Below are positions 23,489-35,729 of a DNA stretch of 64,000 nt, one piece after another. A program made the position numbers and the translations under genes. Under the pieces are notes generated by a model that did no database searches, was not told the DNA's origin, and was given only the letters and a program-made list of their open reading frames with translations. The stretch spans positions 2,935,203 through 2,999,202 of the forward strand of contig JACTAT010000060.1 of the NCBI GenBank assembly GCA_014526335.1, read 5' to 3'. Every line of letters begins with the position of its first letter. Position 1 is the first letter of the stretch. The DNA is from Chrysaora quinquecirrha (Eukaryota; Cnidaria; Scyphozoa; Semaeostomeae; Pelagiidae).

Positions 23489-26400
23489 TTAGTTGTCCCT
23501 AGTCTCTGGAAACTTCAAATAAATTAGTTCACCTCCACCAGGATGTTCACCACTTAGCATCATTTCTACCTGTTATAAGAAGAGACAATTAAAATTTCTG
23601 AAAAACAGACGAGATAGAGAGATTTTAATTTCACAAGGTAATATCAAATCAATCGTGAGATGCCTGAAAGCATATATCAATCTACCAAATACTGCCTGCC
23701 TTCAAAAAGAAGATCATTGCTTAGATTGGGGTAAATCATCTTTTAGCTACTTCCTTCTATAAATCTAATATATTTCGAAAAATATCGGAAACAACTTCGG
23801 ACATACTTGAAAGCTTTCCTTCGTCTGACAGTCCCCCGAGTATGAAATTGAGGAGCAGACCAAAGCACCTGATAACCAATCTTCACCTTTCGTACTGGTG
23901 CATTTCGATCCGCATCTGGATAAAAATTCCGCCTTAGTCAATTGTTTCGGTCCGAGATCTAACCTACTCGAAGGAGTGTCAGGCGTAAACAGCTTTTAAG
24001 GATGTCCAATGATGTGTCCGATAGTCCTTGCAATTTTTAAGTTTTATTCAACTCTAAGACTATATCTAATACATGTTAAGGATATGACAGACAAGTAGAT
24101 ATGTTTGATCCATAGTTGACATTAGAGCATCAAGTTAAATAGAAAGAAGCTCCCTAATTCTAATGTAGCTTATATGGTCGAGGCTGTCTTTTGGATTAAT
24201 TGTTTAGTTACAAATGTTAAGTACACGGAAAAGAGCAATCTTGGCCTCGATATCAGTATATATAAAAATATCAAATGACAGCGTTTTCAAGACTACTGGT
24301 ATTTCCAATGTTAGTAAAGAGCCAACCCATGGTAAAATAAACCACACACAGCCCCCTTTAACAGCTATGGTCACTTAACAATGTAACAAAGTGATCGGGG
24401 AATGTTGCATTAGTTTTTTGTAGAGTACTCTGCTTCCCGTCTTGAAGTTTCAAGCAGCGTTCTAGGTACTGAATCACATAAGAGTGTAGAACAATTTAAG
24501 TTTACAGCCATTTCCTTAAAGTTCAGCTTGCTCCTCATTATTATTAGACAGTGATAATATAAGATAATGACAGATTTTAACAGAGATTATAACTTAATTT
24601 TTGCCTACCTCCTTGACCAGATTGTCTCTGAAACTTCTCATGTCATTTTGAAACTGATTGGCTTTTACCATGAGATCTTTTTGTCTTTCCCTTAATTCTG
24701 CCAGCTGCTCCAAGTTTGCCTATTATAAAACAATTGTATTTCTATGATGCTATCGTAATGATTGTACTAACCTGAACAAAAACATCGATCTAGTTATGAA
24801 AAAATTCTTGTCAATTCTCGATCCTTAAAAGCTTTCAATTTTGTACCAAGAAAGATGTTGCCGCTTTCTCTCGCAATTTAGCTAAATTTCTAAAAAATTA
24901 CCGGATTTGTGATTTTGGGACTTTTTTACAATAAGCATTTTACATTTAATTGCCGCTGTGTATTAATTTATGCATCAATGTATTAATTTTATCAGGAACA
25001 ACTTTTCGGTTCTTTGCATTTTCCATATTTTTGCCGTTATTTCGGGATAACTGAATATGGGCCGGTTCACTGTTTCGAAAGATGCTCCCACAAAAGTTCT
25101 ATTTTGACGTTTATCAGCTTCATTTACCGTTTAAGAATAATTTTGCATCCTCAAATAAATCTAAATGTGGACAAACGTCAAATAACTGAATATGCTGATT
25201 TCGTATATGCAGCAAAACATTTTCTGTATTTGCAGCAACTTTTTTCTGTATTTGCAGCAACTCATATATGCTTGCAACAAATTATGTGTTTGCAGCAACT
25301 TCTCCTTGTTTTCAGTATGGTTATTGTATTTGCAGCAATTAAAACTTGTGCTTGCAGCAAGTATTTGGTACTTGCATGGCCCTTATGGGCCACTGTACAA
25401 ATAATGTTAAGAAACATTAAGCAATACGAGAACGCGTATCTTTTCGACATTTTTAAAGTAATTTTCTAATATTTCTTCATTAGCTACTTAGGTACATTAG
25501 CTACCTACATTCAGTTAAAAGAACAACCAGAATCTATATAATCACCTGCATAAGCTCAAGTCCTTTACAGCTAACTGGATATGAATTCATTCTAACAGTT
25601 GTGGGTTTCTCCCCTCTCATATATCTGTAATATCAATAGCAATTAACCTTAATTTATGTAAAAACAAATATGGATGCAATATGTCCTGAAACACTCGCAA
25701 AATCCTTAGTTTCAAACTTTGACAAATCCTCTTTCCCTATAAAGTGAAAACGCGTTTTACTTGGCTCAAGTTTAATAAGAACTGGCTATGAAATTCAGCA
25801 AATAAAACAAACATCCAATCGATCCAATAACAGGAACTCAGATATTACTGCTTTATAGAGGTATCGTAGTTTTGTGATTTTCTTTTGCACTACTGCGACT
25901 TCATGGTGATTTAAAGACTGCCGAAGCCGAAAGCATTGAGGCCCCATTATCGGGATATGGGATATTTCGAGAAGTAAACAAAGGGATACAGGATAATTGT
26001 AGAAAATGTAAAAGTTATTTGGGAGTTTTCTGTGGAGTGAGAGTTATGTTTGGAAAAATTCTTTTGGGAAAATGGCTTTAGGGGATATCTGGACTTCTCC
26101 CAAACGGGGCTTCGTCATTGACTATACCGACAATAAGTCAGTTTTACTCTTCCCAGTTATCTCTGATTAAAAACTTTGGGCATCGGAACCAAGTTTGAAA
26201 AAAGCCAGATATACCATGCCTAACAGGCCCATCACAAGAGCAGTTCTAGAACAGAAACTCACACCCACATATGATTAAATAGTGTATGTGGCCAAAGGGC
26301 TCATCGTATTCATAGGATGGGGCCATTAGGGTGGGACCCTTACTGGGACCCTAAGTAGGACCATGAGGGTGGAACCCTCGATTAAACGAAAATATAAAAA

Positions 26401-29400
26401 TGATAGTTTTAGAGTTTTACAAAACTTCAGAATGGCGATAAACAACGGAAACATCTTCGGGTATACTTAAAACCTTTTTTCGTTTGAAACTCCTATGTAT
26501 GAATGCCAGAAACAGACCAAAACAATAAACTCAAGGCCCAATTCCACGCATTCGCTGTTCGCTAGCCATCAAAAAATGATTAGCCATCAAAAGCGATTTT
26601 GATTTCCGCTGCAAGTCAAGCTAAAGCTTTCGCAAAAGTTTTACTTTTTTGCCGCCTAAAATTGATCACGAAGGCTGTATTCTGTTCGCAAGCGAACGGC
26701 GACATGCAAATTCGCTAGCGAACAACGAATACGAACGAAGTGGAAAGGGCATTAAGGCGGGATTTTTACGCAGATGCGGCTCGAAATGCACCAAACAGAA
26801 AGAAAACTGAATTGGCATTGTGTTTTAAACACCAATCGGCTTCTGGCGGGAAGAACAATGAAAATTATTTGCAGAGTCCAGTCCAAGTGAGAAAACGAGC
26901 CTTTTCTGTCTACACAGAACCGGCGTTTTGGTTTTTATGTGAACAGATTCAAAAACGCTAAGATGAAACGAGGATCTAGCCCTGCCAATTATTCGAAAAC
27001 AATCCTCGTTATAATTTTCTGCAAATTCTGTCGACCTGGAATTTCTGGTCGGCATGAAGTCTTTCAAAGTCTCAATGTCCACGCAGCAATTTTTTCAGGT
27101 CGCGGTGAAGGGAATTGGCATTTCAAGGCATTTTTGAATAGCTATTCGATTTTTTTCCGCATCGAATGACCTGAATTGAATGAATAATGAAGAAACCAAA
27201 TAAAAAATTTCAACCGCTTTGAAATTTCAGGTTGGCACGTGGTATGGGCTAAGGTTTTGGGGGAATGCAGTGGGTGAATTACAAAATTAAAAGATTCTAA
27301 ACCTGTCGAACTCTTCCTGTGACATCTGTAGAGAGGCCGCATCTAGTTTTTCAATAAAGGCAACAGCGCAACACTAAAAATTAATGTCACAAACTCAATA
27401 TAAAATCAGATGAAGTTAACGTTAAGTTGTTAATAACACGATTTTCACTAAATTCAAATTAGCTTATTGATTCTTACCAAATTTGTAAAATAGTACCCAG
27501 CTTCGCCAGCCATCAGCTTGTTTGAATTGCAAAATCGAGTTATGTACCTGGAAAATCGGCGAAAATTAGATGAAGAAATATGTTAAGAAGAGATTATTCA
27601 TTAAGCTAAGTAACAAAAAATGACGCAAAAGTAAACGTTTAAAATAAGTGATATTATCACATTTCCAAAAAGGTGAGAAAGCTATATAAGGCCCGTAAAT
27701 GCTTTCATCATCATCATCAAGTGCCTTGTCTGGAGCAGACAACCGTGGCCATGGTTCTCTATCTCATTTTGTCATCCGCAGCACGCATGAGATATATGTT
27801 GTCAATGTTCTTGCCCGTGGCTCGATTGATGATCTCCACGTATTAAGTCGTTGTCTTCCTCTGCTTTTTTCCATCAATTTTTCCTTTTAGACTCAAGTGT
27901 TCTAGTCCTATCTTGACCTGTTTTCCGGTTAGACGTGACCCATAAATTTCATTTGCCTACTTCTTATGGTATCTTAAGTGAATGCTTTAGAAGATAAATT
28001 TCATATGGATGAACAATTAAGCAAGGACCTTAAAATTTCCTCATCGTCGTCAAATATGAATATGTAAGAAAAGGTGTATTTTTGTTAATTATGAACAGTT
28101 ATTATTCAAAATAATAATTGTATGTATGTGTATATTCTTCAGTACAATATACAAAGAAAAGAGCTCAACCGTTCAGACGTCAGATTAAAAATTGCATTTT
28201 TCTGATAGCCCGAAGAAAAAAAGAAGAAAAACTTTTGCCTGACAACGTAGCCCGACGAATTAGCTCATAGTCGATGCTTTCTCGGAGTAGGAGTAAAAAG
28301 AGACATTCAGAAATGACCCAAAAACGACATATAAGCATTTTACGTACTGTATATTTGATTGCAGCAGTGTCGGGTTCGCTTTTAAAACAACGAATATAAG
28401 ACATGGAAGAAAATCATCGGCACTGGCAGCAATTTCGCTACTAGAGAGTTGAAGAATACCTTGAAAAAGTTAAGAAAATATAGCAATGTATTGGATTTTT
28501 GTTTATACTCAAATTCTAATATTTGTGTTTTCCATTTAATGCAATTAAACCTCAGGATGCCAGCAACAACTTTAATATAAAAGGTACAAATATATAAAAA
28601 AGGATACGAAATATACACTTGCTACATTTGACAATGCAAGAGAGTTTGTCTTGTGGCGCTCGTTTCGTATTCATTTCTAGGAGGTCTGAAAAAAGATATT
28701 ATACAACAATATTTAGCAAATCGTTTTGCCAATAAGAAATGATGTCAAAAATAATGCTCGATTGTAGCAAAATAGTCAACAAAAATGTGTTTTTAATTTC
28801 TCCTATAAATAGTGACTCTGCCGAGCATTATTGTTCTTTCCAAGTTAGAAAACCTTTCCGAGTAAACGATTCAGCTTACTTAAGGAGTTCCGAGTGGGCG
28901 ACCCCCCAAGTATTTATCAAGACATGGCTTAGCTAGATAACATTGTCGTGCGACTTTGTTGTATTTTTTTGATGATGTTCGAGATACATCCGAACTTGTG
29001 GCTAGATTTGTCAACTTTATAGATGAAAACGCTTCTAATGTTGTTGCTGTGGTCCTAGCTTTCGTTCGTTTATATATAATAGAACTCAGCTAAAACTCTT
29101 AGATTATTTTAATATTCTTGTCAATCATAATGTTTCTTTTTCGTGTTATATATATTCTTTTGATATGAAATTTCCCTCATGATCTCAATTTGACGAATCT
29201 TCTGAAATGTTTGCTATGTAGCTATGTGTGTGAAAATTGAGGGTAAAATCTTGTTTAGGCAAGAAAAAACACTGAACTGGCTGTCGACAAGGTAGCTAGA
29301 CTAGAATACATTTATTCAACATGGTCTATTTTTCAATGCCGTGCGACAATATTACCTAGTTTAGTCAAACCTTTAGACCACACTTCTTAGATCGCTGCAT

Positions 29401-32400
29401 CAAGTATAGGCCTTCAATTAAATTTGGAAAATTTCCTGCAGCATAAAGACGGTTCTCCTTACATGGATTCTATATCCTTTATTGGATCACGATATATCAG
29501 ATAAGTGCCTTCTAATTTATTTTTGCCAACCCTTACTGCTTCAATGCCTCTACAGTTGAAGTTTAAAATTTCCGAACCCACTGTAATAATGTCCAAACTC
29601 CACACTGTTCAGGAATCAATAGAAAACAAAAAAAATCAAATCAAAATACCACGTACATTTTCCAAGTAGTTATAAGTATAACGTTACGAAAAGAGGTATA
29701 CATGAAAAACATTCACAGAAATTTATTTGGTAAACCGATATTCTTACAATCTTGTGTTTTCTCTACAAGCTGTTGAACCTCTCCATTCTGCATATCAATG
29801 TCAGCATCCAAATGCTGTTCAGTCACCCATTGAAAACTTTGAATAGTTTTCTGCAATGCTATATCCTTTTGTTCATCGTCAGTTGATGGATGACAAAATA
29901 CCCTGCAAACAAGAGCATAGCTTCAACACTTTGCTCTAAGGATAATCATTTTCATGCCCTATTTCCTTTAATTTCAAACAGATATATCAAAAATCCTTGA
30001 ATAAGCCCTTGTTTGTATTGTAATGAATTTAACGACGGGGGTTTATTCGAGGGGGGGTTATGCGAGGGAGGGGGCTTATTTCAAAGTTCAGTGTGTTTTC
30101 GACAGAATAGCAGAGAGAAAAAAGATAACTCATGTGTATTCTATAATCGATATCATCTGCTTACCAACAGCCAGTGGCTGACTACAGTTGAATTTATAGT
30201 AAAACCAGGATTAGCTTGTTAGTGCTTTAATTAGTTGACAGATGCATTATAGACAAAAAAAATTCATGAATCGTTCGTATAATTCTCATTGAGCCTTATC
30301 CGACGGGAGGGCTTAGTCGCAAAAATGAATTCTTAGGGTGAGGCTTATTTGAGGGGAGGGCTTATTTGAGAATGTACGGTATTGCATTGTTTTACTTTCA
30401 TTTTTTCGTCATTTTGTGATTTTGTGGATTACAGACTGCCAACATTTGACCGATGAAAACATGCTACTACTTCTTGATCCGTTCTGGGAAACGAATTCAG
30501 AAAATTCACAAATTTTGAATTAAGAAATTTTGCAAGAAACTTTTAGTATACCAATTTACTATACCTATCCCAAAGTTGATAAACCCTACTATATCTTAAA
30601 AACAAAGTTTCCTACAAAAAAGAGAGTAGCGAACAACATCATTACAACATCATCTTTCCTTTCTGAAAATTTGGCTGCTGAGATTTTTCGGCTAAGTGCA
30701 AAACTAGAATTATTTGATTTTGAACAAGTATTTTCACCTCAAAATATAATTTTGTCAAATAGAAATCACCACTCTGTCCTCAAGAGAACAGCTTCCGATA
30801 GCGAACAGCAAAGTTTCTCAAAAGATATAGGTAATCAAACGCTGAATTTACTTTTTGACAGTTTCAATACTAAAGTAATATTGTCGTATTGCAGAGGATC
30901 TTGTAGTTTCAAGGCTAATGCGAGCTAATGACCCAATATCCAGCTTAAAGTGTTTTACTAATTGTGAGTTACCTACATTTTGTAAATCTGGGTCATGATA
31001 TATTTTTCGATCCCATCAATCATCTTCTCCAGTTCATCAGCATTAGTATTTTTGAGGGCTTGATGTGACTGCAAGTCCTCTGCCATTTTCTTAAGAAAAA
31101 AATTAAACGTTTATTTTGAAATAGCTGACAGGAAGCAAAAGCAAACAAAATGAACAAACAAAATATGTCATTTCTGCAAATCAAGAACTTAGCACTTAAA
31201 TTTTTATACATTATTTACTTTTACTTGAATATTGTAGGAATTAATATATACGATTTTAACGATTTTCAGAATTGCAATAAACAGCGGAAACATTCTCGTG
31301 CATACTTAAAAGCTTTCTTCCTCTGACATTTCAGAGTATGAATGTCAGAAACAGGATCGCATTAATTGGCAGAGTTAGATCCCTGTTTCATCAGCGTTTT
31401 GGAACCTGTCGACATCAAACCCAAAAGGCCGGTTCTGTGTGGACAGGAAGAGTTCTTTTTCTCACTTCGATTCTTCAATTAATCTTCATTGTTCTTCTCA
31501 CTGAAAGGTGACTGGTGTTTAAATTACAATGCCCATTCACCTTCTCTTTCTGATTGGTGCAATTCGAGCCGCATCTGGGTATAAATTCCGCCTCAGTTTT
31601 TTGTTTCGGCCTCTTTCTGCCGTTCATACTCTGAGAATGTCAGATGAAAAAAGCTTTTAAGTATGTTTATCGCAATTCTGAAGTTTTGTACGCCTGAAAA
31701 ACTTTCAACAATTCTGTATTGCATTGCATTGTATTGCATTGTATTGTTTTGTATTGCATTGTATTTTATTGTACTGTATTGTTTTGTATTGTATTGTATT
31801 GTATTGTATTGTATTGTATTGTATTGTTTTGTATTGTATTGTATTGTATTGTATTATATTGTATTGTATTGTATTGTATTGTATTGTATTGTATTGATTT
31901 GCATTGTATTGTATTGTATTGTAATGTATTGTATTGCATTCTTTCGTATTGTATTGTATTATTTTGTATTGTATTGCTTTGAATTTATTTGTATTGTATT
32001 GTATTGTATTGCATTGTATTGTATCTTTTTGATTGCATTGTATTGTATTGTATTGTATTGTATTGTATTGTATTGTATTGTATTGTATTGTATTGCATTG
32101 CATTGTATTGTATTATATTGTATTGTATTGTATTGTATTGTATTGTATTGTATTGTATTGTATTGTATTGTACTGTATTGTATTGAATTGCATTGAATTG
32201 TATCTTATTTCATTGTATTTTATTGTATTTCATTGTATTGAATTGTATTGTATTGTATTGTATTATAGTAATAAATGATACTTACAACATAGAAATCTTG
32301 AACAAGCTCACTCTGCTGCTCAACTGATAAATTTGGGCTGCTGAGAATTCTTACGATGAATCTGCAACAGGATAACATTAACTTATTCAGTGAACGGATT

Positions 32401-34861
32401 GCTAACAATAAGGGTTCATTACAATTTCGACGTAAACACGTGCAAATCCAGGGAACTCTAAAAAAGAGCTTCAAAGGTGTGCCGCAAACAGTGGTCATAA
32501 TTTCTATGAATCGCAAATAAGAATTTCTCTTTTATATGCCATGTCTAGGTTTGGGTATGAAATGTGAAATTGCTCCAAAGTATATGCTAGATTTGTTCTA
32601 CATGTAAGCTCTGGCATTAATCTTACCTTTTACATCTATCAGCGATTCCCTGAACTGCAGGTGTTCTCAAAGTCTTCAGGAAATCTATGAAATCCTTTGA
32701 CGCCTTTGCTCTCTCTGCCTTTGCCGAGATCATTTCTGTAAAACATCATTAATAACGTATCACTAGCAAAACGGTTATCAAATCACACGAATTCTAAACG
32801 CATTAACGCATTAGCATGTCATATAGAAGACAAACAAATAGAAATGAAACAAATATACGGAATGAAACCTTCTTTCGAAATTGTTGCTTTTGCAACTGAG
32901 TTATTAGATTGCTGAGGTGATGCTGGTCTTGGTGAACTTTTCTTGAAGAACTTCTTAACACTTTCCCTGAAAAAATAAACTCGTTTTGTTTAAAAAGAGG
33001 AAACAAACAAGAATTTTGTTATGTCACTGAAGATCAGATTTTGAGTTTGAACTACAGTTGGTGTGGACATGCATCTTCCTTAAAAGACTGTTACTGCAGA
33101 GGGGATATGCAAAATAGCCAATATAGCCACCATTTGGTGACCTCTGAAAGATGGAAAGCTGAGCTTGCTCATTGCTTAAAGTTCATTACTTCACCGAGGG
33201 AAGGATTACCACAGGGACTTCTACCTGGAAATGCACGTGAATTGCAAGGAATACAAGGAGCTTGATTGGATTGAAATTCTCTTGCATAGAAATATAAATT
33301 TTTTAACCAAGAGAAACATTAAAACAGTTCCATAAACATACTTTTTAGAATCATGTTTTTCTCTTTTCTTCTCAGCAAACTTTGAAAATTTTAGCTGTCC
33401 AACTTCAACACCTGGAAACTCTTCTAAAAAATTCATAAAAAAGCCATCAAAATTATAAAAGTGACTAAAGATCTCATACCCTAAAGTTGGGGGGGGGGCA
33501 CCTGGTACACGGTACGATAGGCTAAAAATCGACCCGGTACGGTAAAAACGCAATCTGGTACGAATACTGACAGATAGGCTTGCAAAAAACCCTAAAACTC
33601 TTCAGGATGATGATAGGGACAAAAAACCCAAAGGGTTGCCTTAATTTCCCTTGAAGAAGGGTGTGCCTACTGTATACTAAACTTTTCATACATTTGAAAA
33701 GATTAAGACATCAGAACTTGGCCGAACATCGTGCAGCTTGGTGAAATAGATGAAGGCTTAGAAGAACATCTCTTTTACAGATGATAAACACAAGACAGCC
33801 CAAAAGAAAGAAGATATCAACAGCATCAGGCAACACCTAACGATTAACGCTGTAATAACATCCTGGTATAGAAAATCCCTTGTTTCGAAGGGACTGCAGA
33901 AAAACTTTTTTTCTCATTATCTTGCTTGAAAAAAAAGGCAGTAAAAATGAGAAGAAATGATATTGTATCTAAAAAAACAGCACGGAAACCATGGTAAATA
34001 GACAAAGCTGTTAAGAAGTACATAAACCCTATGCGTAGAAGCGCTTGTACCAACCTAATTAGTACCCAGAAAAAATATTATTGTTTTTATCTCCATATTT
34101 AAAGGCAACCAGCAGGTAAGGTACAATCCTAAAAGCAACTTCGGTTTTAAAGAAACGACGTCAGTGGTATAATGCTTGTAATGTCCTTCCAAATCAGCCA
34201 CTAATTCTTTAGATGACAACTTACAAAAACATCGATGCAACAGTTGGCAACCTGCCACAGTTTAGACAATGAATAAGATGTACCCTTCATTTACAAGGCA
34301 AAACAAGCCTCTTACTAGCGAGTGAAAGCGGAATACAACGAATAATTAACATGTTCAAAACAACTTTTAAGAATCGAATTACTAGCAAGTTAGTATTATG
34401 CTGATTACTTCCTAATTTTCACCATTTCAACCGGCAACAATTTAGCAATCTTTGTCATAATATGTTGAAAATTCTAAAAGTTGTGTCCGCAACATTAAAT
34501 GCATTATAACTATCAAAATCATTTTCAATTGCATAAGCACAGAATGTGGCATAAGAGTAAGATAAGAATGAAGTCGTTCTGAGAAATGCACAAAATTACG
34601 GTGGATTTTTTAAAAAAGTTGAAGATTTGATCTGTTTGAAATAAAAGAAGTCTTGTTCAGCTTTCAAGATGTGAGACAGAAACTCTTGCTACTGTATATA
34701 CTGGCTGTTACCAACATATTCACTTACGTGGTGTAGGCAATGGTTTTGTGAGGAATTCTTCTGAGCTCAGAGAAGTTGTCCTGTGTCTTGACTTTTGAAT
34801 GTATTCTTTGTAACATTTTGAACAATAACCTTCCCAAGCAGGATTACCATAGAAGCCGCAT
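23489..34861 (-). CDS. RABGEF1: RABGEF1 (Rabex-5), Rab5 guanine-nucleotide exchange factor, 14 exons, 5' end missing
   Basis: Exons in coding order: 34861-34728, 33423-33342, 32966-32869, 32735-32627, 32361-32286, 31089-30977, 29902-29748, 28685-28608, 28459-28348, 27547-27478, 27373-27303, 25624-25546, 24719-24609, 23569-23489. All phases agree, giving 455 visible residues before TAA (human protein 491). Order: A20 zinc finger, basic linker ([24 protein letters not shown]), helical bundle ([26 protein letters not shown]), VPS9 domain, coiled coil, short tail. Rabex-5 loads GTP on Rab5 at early endosomes and binds ubiquitin through its N-terminus. The exon holding the start and the first zinc-finger cysteine was not found upstream of 34,861. 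No polyadenylation signal could be assigned. Confidence 0.95.
23785..24062. repeat. Repeat R, two partial copies head to head (B minus, B' plus)
   Basis: The left piece (about 23,785-23,885, minus) and the right piece (about 23,888-24,062, plus) both carry the repeat R core and diverge from each other. Each retains the outer CATACT/AGTATG-type stem or a variant, TGTCAG, and an AAGCTTT-like palindrome. The CTGANGA box is mutated to CGGGGGA and CGAAGGA. They lie in a RABGEF1 terminal intron. Confidence 0.65.
25207..25360. repeat. Imperfect TTGCAGCAA tandem array
   Basis: TTTGCAGCAA or TTGCAACAA recurs about seven times at uneven 18-40 base spacing. It gives short leucine/cysteine-rich frames that are artefacts of the repeat. 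It lies in a RABGEF1 intron. Confidence 0.75.
26412..26923 (-). repeat. Repeat R, copy C, near full length, interrupted by a MITE
   Basis: Minus-strand copy running from AACCGGTTCTGTG-type sequence near 26,923 to GCCATTCTGAAGTTTTGT near 26,412. It is split at the CCGCCTTA/GTTTATTG position by the MITE at 26,535-26,752. The core is degenerate (ATACAT, TAGGAG, ACGAAAAAAGG, TTTTAAGTATA). It lies in the RABGEF1 intron between exons 27303 and 25624. Confidence 0.8.
26535..26752. mobile_element. Harbinger-type MITE nested in repeat R
   Basis: The left end GGCCCAATTCCACGCATTCG and right end (complement ATGCCCTTTCCACTTCGTTC) are imperfect inverted repeats, as are internal GTTCGCTAGC blocks. The flanks are TCAA on the left and TAA on the right, where uninterrupted copies of repeat R have a single TAA. 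That is the 3-base TWA duplication of Harbinger elements with one change. Confidence 0.75.
27303..29902 (-). other. RABGEF1: VPS9 (Rab5 GEF) domain exons of RABGEF1
   Basis: Five exons encode [20 protein letters not shown], then [39 protein letters not shown] and [19 protein letters not shown]. The conserved catalytic Asp of DDFLP and the Tyr and Thr of GYYFTN are present, so exchange activity should be intact. The 28608 donor (TTTC|GTATCC) and 28459 acceptor (TTTTTCAAG) were chosen because they give full-length alignment and correct phase. Confidence 0.95.
30530..30928 (+). other. Intronic open frame, not supported as a gene
   Basis: A 132-codon open frame without an ATG start or flanking splice logic lies antisense in a RABGEF1 intron. 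No motif was recognised. It may be chance or a worn transposon piece. Confidence 0.2.
31264..31360 (-). repeat. Repeat R, partial copy D
   Basis: Minus-strand copy of the 3' part only. It has a perfect CATACT/AGTATG pairing around CTGAAATGTCAG, GGAAG and AAAGCTTTTA, followed by a GTTTATTGCAATTCTG block. It faces away from copy E at 31,430-31,686. Confidence 0.75.
31430..31686 (+). repeat. Repeat R, copy E (near full length)
   Basis: It holds every block of the family from GGCCGGTTCTGTGTGGACAG through GAGCCGCATCTGGGTATAAA to CGCAATTCTGAAGTTTTGTA. The core at 31625-31665 is CATACT, CTGAGAA, TGTCAGATG, AAAAAAGCTTTTA, AGTATG. With copy D it forms a divergent pair inside a RABGEF1 intron. Confidence 0.85.
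31714..32266. repeat. (ATTGT)n pentanucleotide microsatellite
   Basis: About 550 bases of TTGTA/ATTGT units with scattered single changes. It ends about 20 bases from the donor of the RABGEF1 exon 32361-32286. Because five is not a multiple of three and no unit creates a stop, it opens long false frames on both strands. Confidence 0.97.
34728..34861 (-). other. RABGEF1: A20-type zinc finger exon of RABGEF1
   Basis: The exon encodes [20 protein letters not shown], the last three cysteines of the A20 finger (C-x2/4-C-x11-C-x2-C). It begins exactly at the second cysteine, with one carried base, so the first cysteine must be on an upstream exon. In Rabex-5 this finger binds ubiquitin and has E3 ligase activity. 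It is followed by a Ser/Thr-rich linker ending PLPTP. Confidence 0.95.
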
Positions 34862-35700
34862 CTATAATAAAGAAGTGATGAATTTGTCATTTGTTTGGAA
34901 TGACATAATACGAGTTGTTGAAGTATAACGTATATTAACATCAACTTTCATGCCTCCCGTGAACTTGGTATTTAAAAAACAGGGAGATGACTATATTTGT
35001 TTAGACTTTTGCTTTATTTTTAAAATTGACAATAAAAGATGGTTTTATACAATGATATATTCTTGCCACACTTTTTACAGTTCTCAAAGACATACTGCCA
35101 TTGATATGATAATGAAATGTGATAATGAAATTCTAATAAAAGCCCTGGCCTGGGTATAATATAATGCCACTACCAGTCTTTAAAGCCCCGGCCAAGAGTA
35201 ACAACGCTCTACACTCTACAATGATCGATGTTTTGTCTAGTGACATATTCAGAGCATTTTGGTATTTGATGAGTGTTGTCGAGACTTCTCGAGAGCTTTC
35301 CAGCTAAATTTTACAAAAGTGCTCAACAACAGAATTTTTTGAGATAATATCTTATCAGATGCGATGTTGAGCCTAAAAGATTCTTAAGCGGCAGGTTACA
35401 GTCATACCTATTTCTGAACTCCTAACAGAAACGTCTATGGGAAGCAGCGCTGACGAACCGCAAGGAGTCAAAAACCCAAAACGAAATCATAACAATCTAC
35501 ATGTTTGTGGCATGTTTGCCTTGTCTGTAGTCAAATCGTGGTGCAAGGATCAGCTTCTTTTAAGGCGCGTCACTGCAAACAGAAAAATGGCAAGAACCGC
35601 TTGAAACTTGTGGGAAAATAGCATTGTTGAGAGTACTTGGCCAGGTGCTAGACTTTCTGCTCGATTCTGCAGGATTGAATTATATATTAATTTGCAGTTC
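34862..35700. other. Upstream of the visible RABGEF1 exons, nothing recognised
   Basis: The missing first RABGEF1 exon and promoter should lie here or beyond the retroelement cluster. I could not find a convincing exon ending in the first zinc-finger cysteine. Confidence 0.4.
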
Positions 35701-35729
35701 AAAAGCATCAAGAAGAAATATCAGAGGAT

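Noticed and set aside
28980..29096. Plus-strand frame [16 protein letters not shown]...
   Set aside because: It looks like protein but has no acceptor or neighbours in phase and lies antisense in a RABGEF1 intron.
29550..29600. Alternative RABGEF1 exon reading [14 protein letters not shown] on the minus strand
   Set aside because: It has good splice signals and looked plausible, but exon 28685-28608 ([16 protein letters not shown]) matches the family far better and joins in phase with no extra residues.
31663..32196. Open frames of 132-177 codons on both strands
   Set aside because: They are created by the ATTGT pentanucleotide repeat, which contains no stop in several frames.
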